64,000 nucleotides of DNA from Lonicera japonica (taxonomy: Eukaryota > Streptophyta > Magnoliopsida > Dipsacales > Caprifoliaceae): NCBI GenBank assembly GCA_021464415.1, contig CM038466.1, positions 686,438 to 750,437 on the forward strand, read 5' to 3'. Positions 57,735 to 64,000 of the stretch are shown here, piece after piece; position 1 is the first letter of the stretch, and every line of letters begins with the position of its first letter. A model generated the notes under the pieces. That model was not told the DNA's origin and ran no database searches. It was given only the letters and a program-made list of their open reading frames with translations. The translations under genes and the position numbers were made by a program.

Positions 57735-60700
57735 CTACTTAGTGTCTCTTTTCAACAGCAAACGCAATGAAAACATCCCAAGAGCGAGAGTCTGCCAAAA
57801 CCAGCCACGTGAATTGGCAGGATCGATTCTCTTTGCCAGTTGCCATGCATATATAGCCTCGCCAATATGTGCCAATACACTTGCTATGAAAAGCATCCTT
57901 ATTCCCCACATAGAGCGTAGAAAGAAAAGACCTATGCCTCTAAATAGTCGCACGGGTCCAATACCAGGCAAGTAAGCCGCCGAGAATAGAGCAGCCATTC
58001 CAATCACGCAGAACAACCATGCATAAATTGTAGGCCCGTCCAAATTTTTCCTTTTCATGTCCTGCCAATAAGCGATGGTTGCAGCCATACCCTCCCGAGG
58101 ACTCACCATCGGGATGTAGCCAAGCTCCTCCTTTGCTTTCAGGAAATTGAAGTAATGGGTAACACCAACCTGTTGCACAAAAAATAAAAAAATTAAGTTC
58201 CAAATATGCATATCACATGCAATCGCTTGATTGGCATTCTCTCCGAATTATTTTAGTGTAAAAGTTTGTGTCTGGACACCCACTGGGGGAAGATAAAAAC
58301 TTGTAATTTGTTATACATCATCTTAATTTCAAATCAAGGATATTCTATCCAATAACATGGAAGTCTGACCTACCTCTAGTGACTTGTTTGTTATTACAGA
58401 TTCTTGGCCTGATTATGTACCTGATGGTAATCCTAATAGAGTGGAGTGGTGTCTTACTGCTAATAGAGAGTTTACATGCAAATCTGCTTGGGAAGCTATG
58501 AGAGTTCAATTTCCAGTGGTTCCTTGGTATAAGGTGGTTTGGCATAGAAACTGTGGGCCTAGATGTAGTTTTGTGTGTTGGAAGGTTGACAGGTAGAGAA
58601 CTAAGGATAGGCTTCAGAGGTGGGTTGTTAATTGGATGATACTTGTGTCATGTGTGGTGTTGCTTCACAGAATAGAGACTACTTGTTTTTCCATGGTTTC
58701 ACTAGAAATGTTTGGAGTGAGGTGCTTAGAAGGAATGAGCAGAAGTATGTGAGACACAGCTGGGCTGAGGAGCTTCATGAAGTGATCAACAGATGTAAAG
58801 GTTCTTCTTTAGCACCTAGAGTGGGGAGACTTGTATTCTCTGTTGCTGTTTATTGTCTGCAACAAGAGAGAAACAGTCATATTTTTATATATAGGAGTAG
58901 GGATGTGAATTTTGTTGTTCATGCGACTGAGAATTATGTGAAAGCTAAATCTCGGCATTTGGAAAGTTAATAGGGATTATGCTAATTGGTTAGTGTGTAG
59001 GAATTGGAGAGTGAGTGAGAAGATTTTGTTGTAATTGCCTGGGTATGCCCCTTGTATCTTGTCTTCTTGTGAACAAAACATGGAAGTCTGATTATCTTCA
59101 ATTCATATTATTCAATCCTATCTTTGGTTCTCTTAGGAAAAAAATTAGTATGCAGTCCAGACCAATATCAAATTCAACTGTACACACACAACACTGTCGT
59201 AACATAGAAGAATGATATTTCATAATAGAACCTTGTGTACTTCACTGGGAAGGATCAATGGTTGAGGAAGCCATTTTTGACTCAACCATGGATACATTAT
59301 CGTATAGATGGCCCAAAAAAATTTCCCAAGAATAAGAGCATGAGGTACAGCTAATGACACCTTTGGCAGGTCATAATCCAAGCTTCTGAGTAACGGGCAG
59401 ATGAATTCGAAAGTGTTGACCGGAGAGCCTGTAAAAAGGGAAAGCAACCATGGAACCAGATAATAAAGCACTGGTCAGTGAACATTTAAATCTTAACCAG
59501 AGAATTCACTCAAACGAGTATTCAATTCAAGCTTTTAAGTTGTCGGCGCAAACAAAAATTCTTCTCTAGCTCTAATAATAACAAAATAGAAAATGAAGCA
59601 ATTAAATTTTACCATCTGATATGAAGTATGGTTGACCAGCGGCCACAGGCTGTCCTTCTTTCCCTGGAATGTCATCCAAAAGTCCCATACTGGCCAATAT
59701 TAGGGCAAGTACCAGGTTATCCACATAAACCCAGTCTGTTTTCACACGAGCTTCACCAATTTTGAATGGCAGAAGACCCAACTTGGCTAGCTTTATGATC
59801 CTAGGTAGGTGCCTCTCTTCCCCTGGTCCATATATAGCAGCTGGACGAATTGCACAAGTATAGAGACATTTCCCATTCTTTTTCCTATAAAACATACAAA
59901 TAACGCTCATGAATGGCTATAAAAGGATGAGCATCTAATTCTGAAACACGGAGACTAAGACAGTACTCCCCCCCCCCCCCAAAAAAAAAAAAAAAAAAAA
60001 AACCAAAATAAATAAATATATATATATATATATTATGTGTGTGTAATAGATTAAAAGTATTTCTTTTTCCCTGGAAAAATCTCTGTCTAAGCTCTAAGAT
60101 CAGCTGAATAGTTCCAGAGGATACGACTACAAGCTTCAATCTGCACACATCAGGACATCTATGACAGGAGGTGGTCCAAAGAGGATTCTAACTCTTGACC
60201 TCCAAATTGTGAGGAATACTTGTGTATTATATTATATATGATTATAAGGGTAATTACATAGAGCTTCCCTCTTGCAATCACAATGCTCCCCTCTCATTTC
60301 AAATTTTACATCCAATTTTCCTCTTGCTTCAGATTTTGTAAAGGTATTCCCAATTTTAACATATATAAGTAGGCACACGGACATAGTCAATAAAAGAAGT
60401 GAAAATACACAAATTCCAAGGACCCGAAAATGGGCAAAGAGGATGAAAGAATGTTAACCAAGAAGAAGCATAGAACACTCCACAATGCCATACTATATAA
60501 AGGCCAATGACTTCTCTAGAAGATTGAAAATATCTTAAGGTAACCAAAAGGCCAAGACACCTCCCCAACTGTATGATGTATTATTGTATTAAAGTTGATA
60601 TCTGTTGGCAGGTTGAGGGAATGGGTTAAGTGTTAAAAAGCAACAGGCCGCTTCTTGAGTCCTCAGGTTTCAAGAGTCACCAATTCCCTTCACCCTTTGA

Positions 60701-62039
60701 TATAGTTGCACCGCTTGCAAGAAGAAGAATATAGTTGCACTGCTCGTACACGCTCAAAAAAAGAAGTGCTAAAGTTTCTAAGTTATTTCTTGATCCTCGC
60801 ATGTTTCTAAGTTACTTCTTCTCGTCCTCTTGTGCAGAAATGTGTGGCAATGATATACTGGTAATAGATACAAATCACTTTGATGTGGTTCATACATCAT
60901 CAGTCTCAGAGGGGTGATACATAACTAGTCGGCATAATTTATTTATTTATTTTTTGGAAAAGCTTAACAGAAGAAGATAATCTAAAAATATAATAACTCA
61001 CTTGAAAGGACGACCATTACTCTTGAGAACTAACTGTTCAGCAATAGATTTACTGTGACCATAGGGATCAACATGGTCATCCATGGGGAAATAAGGTAAA
61101 GTTTCGTTTCCATTGACAATCTCCTTTCCTGCGAAGACAACATTGTATGTGCTGACATATACAAGTCTCTTAATCCCATAGTCAAGGCAAGCTTCCAAGA
61201 CATGGCAGGTTCCATTTATGTTAACCTCATCAACACGACCATATTGGAGCATCTCTTTACCTGACATGCCATACGAAGCCAGGTGGAAAACACAGTCTGC
61301 TCCACGCAACACTCTCTCAACATCCGTTTTGCAAGCGACATTCCCTGCCATGTAATGTTCAAAAGTATGGCCTAGTGACTATATATACTCAAAGGTAAGA
61401 ACCCAAAAAAAAAAAAAAATAGTAATTTACCAAAGCCCAGGAAACTGAAAATAAAAAATTGACACATGCAATTGTAGAACACTAGCCGTCATCGTGTGGC
61501 ACAGGCAAGATGGATAATAAAGAAATTTGTCAATCTTTTCATGTGCAATGAGTTGTTCAAGTAATATAGCTTGTTGAATCTGAAGATAGTGAAAATTCAT
61601 AGTCGACATTTTCAAGAGTAGTACGTGGATGGATCCATGATGAGAAGATTGTAGCTGATTAACGGATCAGAGATTCCAAACAAACAATTTATGATTATTA
61701 TTATTATTAATATGTCTAATAAGAATGAAGTAAGAAAGCAAGCAAAGAAAACAAATACAGCTATGATGAAAGTAAAAGTAATTATGGGATCGAATTTGAT
61801 AATAGTGAAAAAAAAAAAGAAAAGAAAAAAGGGATGATAATGTATATACCTTGGATGCATTCGACCCCGATATGGAGGAGATGGTGGGACCAAGGGGAGT
61901 GGGTTCGGAGATCAAGGACCCTGACCCGGCGGGCACCCCTCCTAATGAGCTCCTTGCAAAGAGCAGATCCCACGAACCCTAGCCCTCCCGTCACCACGAA
62001 GGTGCTTCCCTCTATGCCTTCGTTCTCACTCAAATGCAT
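57735..62039 (-). CDS. 3-beta-HSD/isomerase-like SDR42E family oxidoreductase, five exons
   Basis: Exons on the minus strand are 62039-61850, 61344-61002, 59884-59613, 59428-59232 and 58169-57735. All introns are GT-AG and the frame is continuous. The product is 478 residues, close to the length of plant SDR42E-like enzymes. The NAD(P)-binding Rossmann motif TGGLGFVG is at 17-24. The catalytic pair Y158/K162 lies in DPYGHSK, with ST at 128-129 upstream. RPAAIYGPGEERHLPRII follows in exon 3. Exon 5 holds a hydrophobic C-terminus with likely membrane segments at about 381-400, 407-440 and 456-472, which would anchor it to the ER. Extended SDRs of this type act on sterol-like substrates; the actual substrate is unknown. 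The start MHLSENEG was chosen because upstream codons encode a low-complexity REREREG run over a (GA)n 5'UTR. The gene looks intact despite a LINE in intron 4. Confidence 0.92.
58369..59076 (+). mobile_element. 5'-truncated LINE in intron 4 of SDR42E gene
   Basis: AACATGGAAGTCTGA occurs at 58354-58368 and 59077-59091, giving a 15-bp target duplication. The 708-bp insert is antisense to the host gene. It encodes the zf-RVT region of plant LINE ORF2: EFTCKSAWEAMR, then VVWHRNCGPRCSFVCWK, and, after a stop and frame change near 58595-58632, DTCVMCGVASQNRDYLFFHG. The frame is broken, so it is dead. It ends in a short A-rich tail (GAACAAA). Confidence 0.88.
59885..61001 (-). other. Intron 2 of SDR42E gene
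   Basis: The intron is 1117 bp, bounded by GTGAGT and TTTTATAG on the minus strand. It has a C-run plus A-run at about 59967-60003 and (TA)n at about 60017-60033. No coding sequence or clear transposon is seen. Confidence 0.7.
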
Positions 62040-62280
62040 CCCTTCTCTCTCTCTCTCTCTTCCAATAAACACAACACAACACAACTACTGAAGAATGAAA
62101 AGTTAGCTCCTTAGTCAAATTAATCGGACCCTAAGTAGTAAAAGTCAAATCTCTGAATTGATCATCAGAGAAGACCAAATTCGGAGACGAACCACCACCA
62201 CCACCACTACTAGTACAGTGCAGATCCAACGTAACGCTAAACTTATACCTATCACTGCCAAACTTATACCTCAATAACGC
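62040..62280 (-). promoter_or_regulatory. SDR42E 5'UTR/promoter with (GA)n tract
   Basis: Plus-strand (CT)n at about 62043-62062 is a (GA)n tract just upstream of the minus-strand start codon, common in plant 5'UTRs. A (CCA)n run sits at 62191-62206. No specific TATA box can be fixed. Confidence 0.45.
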
Positions 62281-64000
62281 CTGCAATTGCACGTATGTAT
62301 CTCTCTAATTTATTCTTTCATATTTATATTTGGAAAATAATAACATCACATACGTTAAAGTTACTAAAAAAAAAAATTAATAAAATTTTATATGAAAATT
62401 TGTATCATATTTAATGTACATCGAGAATTAAATATTTTTAAAAATGGATACTTAACCTTACCCTTTATATTTATATTAACACATCCCAAATCTTAGGCTT
62501 GTGATTGTTTTAACGTAAATTAATAAATTATAAATTATTTATTTTTAACAAAAAAGAAATTTAGTGTAATTTTTTTTATTATATGAACTTATATAATAAT
62601 TATAAGTTGTATAATTTTAATTATATTTCTATATTTTTTTATTTGACATTTTATGTTTAAGTTTATGATTTTATATATTAATTTATTTTTACAACTAAGC
62701 ACTCAAATTAAATAATGCACAAATTACACAATTATAAATAGTTTAATTCGTAAATTAGAGGATAATCAGACGGGTTCTAATTACTCTTTTTCTTTTTAAC
62801 CTTGAAAAATGATTCCGGAAAATTTTTTGGGGGCGGGGGTGATACTGGATGGGAGGGGGAGAGTTAGAACTCAAAGACAGATTAGGGAGCGGGAGAGGGA
62901 GAGGTAGAACTCAAAGACCGGAAACTAATCATTTAGTACTTGAGAAGTGCCTGGGTGTCTTCATATCTAAATTTACTAATTTAAAATTTCTAAAGTTTCG
63001 ATTTAAACTTTGGAAGTACCAACAAAAAGCACATTTGATTTTTTTCTTCTTCCAAATTTTTAAAGGGCGAGTACATAATTTTAATGTGCAATATCAAGTC
63101 AGCCATTTGATCAATAGAAATAGGGTGTCTTACAACAAAGATAATTTACCGGATGGAGCACTTCCAATTCATATATTTTATCTGTTAGACTTAGATCAAT
63201 GTCATAACTCATAATAGGCTAATTAATTTGGGTTTCACCTTTGACTGCATTTTGATACGTATTCAAGCACATCCTAAATTTACCTGAAGAACATAACGAT
63301 CATATGTGAATACTAACTAAAATTTTGAAATTATTCTTTGTTTTCTGCTCTATATATAGATAGAGAGATTTTTTTATGTTAAAACAAAAGACGAGAATAA
63401 AGTGAGATCCAAATGACCCTATTCGTTACATACGATGCTACACATAAGGAAAAACAATATTTCATATTCAGATAAGAGGAAAAAAATGAACAAGAACTCT
63501 GGTCCTGAAAATTATTGCCTTAAATCAGATGTAACACCTACACATAAGGAAATAAAACAAATACAATCCTAAACTATTGCCTTAATCAAAGCGTTTGTAC
63601 AAACGCATACAATCCCTATATAAACCATGGTTTGATTATAAGAAATTATTCTGATCTGATTGCCTAACAAATTTACTATTTATTTCTAATACTTCCAACA
63701 CTGACAGATCTCTAATCTAATTATTACCGTGCGAATATCACTGATTTGAAATACATGTACCTAGCTCCATTAAAATTAAGAAGCAACCACACTTTCAATT
63801 TTAGTCACACGTTCATATATCTTTCAAGCTGCAAGACATGCATGTGTATGCTAGCTGTATGAGAAAGAAAACAAATCGTTATCAATATAGTTGTTTAGCG
63901 TTTTCATATTGATTCACTGAGTTTGGTTATTAATTCCTTCTGATACAACAACTTATGGATGTTTGCTTTGATCATGCGTTCAATTGCCATTTTTCATAAT
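62281..64000. other. AT-rich intergenic DNA, no supported gene
   Basis: I see no recognisable exon or transposon ends. A G-rich patch lies at about 62828-62910. CACATAAGGAAA-type short direct repeats occur near 63432 and 63541. Confidence 0.45.

Overview
This is nuclear DNA of a dicot plant. It is AT-rich, has plant-type split genes with GT-AG introns, a plant-specific AHL regulator, and plant families of transposons (Ty1/copia, Ty3/gypsy Tat/Ogre-like, LINE, SINE, Tourist and hAT-like MITEs, Helitron-like ends). I cannot name the species. By bases, over half of the window is recognisable transposon or tandem-repeat DNA, and only about four host genes can be supported.

Host genes: (1) the last two exons of an unidentified plus-strand gene at 1-524; (2) an intronless type-I AHL AT-hook/PPC protein on the minus strand (2187-3164); (3) a three-exon, 102-residue conserved single-span membrane protein on the minus strand (20596-21111); (4) a five-exon, 478-residue 3-beta-hydroxysteroid-dehydrogenase/isomerase-like SDR42E enzyme on the minus strand (57735-62039). 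I followed the reading frame across every splice junction of genes 3 and 4. No operon-like or pathway link between these genes is visible.

Transposon layout from left to right: a long-hairpin MITE with an 8-bp target duplication (1020-1424); two back-to-back MITEs (4252-5627); a SINE with a 15-bp duplication (10410-10599); a decayed short-LTR element (11130-13289); a 283-bp tandem duplication whose second copy is split by a truncated LINE (13855-14785); a dead Ty1/copia element without gag (14902-18950); a gag-protease-only copia derivative with a perfect 5-bp duplication (22752-25357); and a solo LTR (27052-28930).

From 29178 to 46432 there is a nested block. A gypsy-type LTR is split by a 13.2-kb non-autonomous Tat/Ogre-like element (29712-42943), whose interior is mostly several minisatellite families rather than gag-pol. 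That element is itself split by a solo LTR (34673-36622). A second solo LTR of the same type sits in the right half of the outer LTR (44351-46388). From 46.7 to 56.6 kb there are (AAT)n-bracketed modules, two arrays of a 22-bp perfect palindrome, a Tourist-like MITE, a mosaic solo LTR and a series of Helitron-like 3' ends. The SDR42E gene closes the window and carries a truncated LINE in its fourth intron.

I found no convincing new multi-gene system. The least ordinary items are the minisatellite-filled Tat-like element, the gag-only copia derivative, the palindrome arrays and the hairpin family beside the AHL gene.
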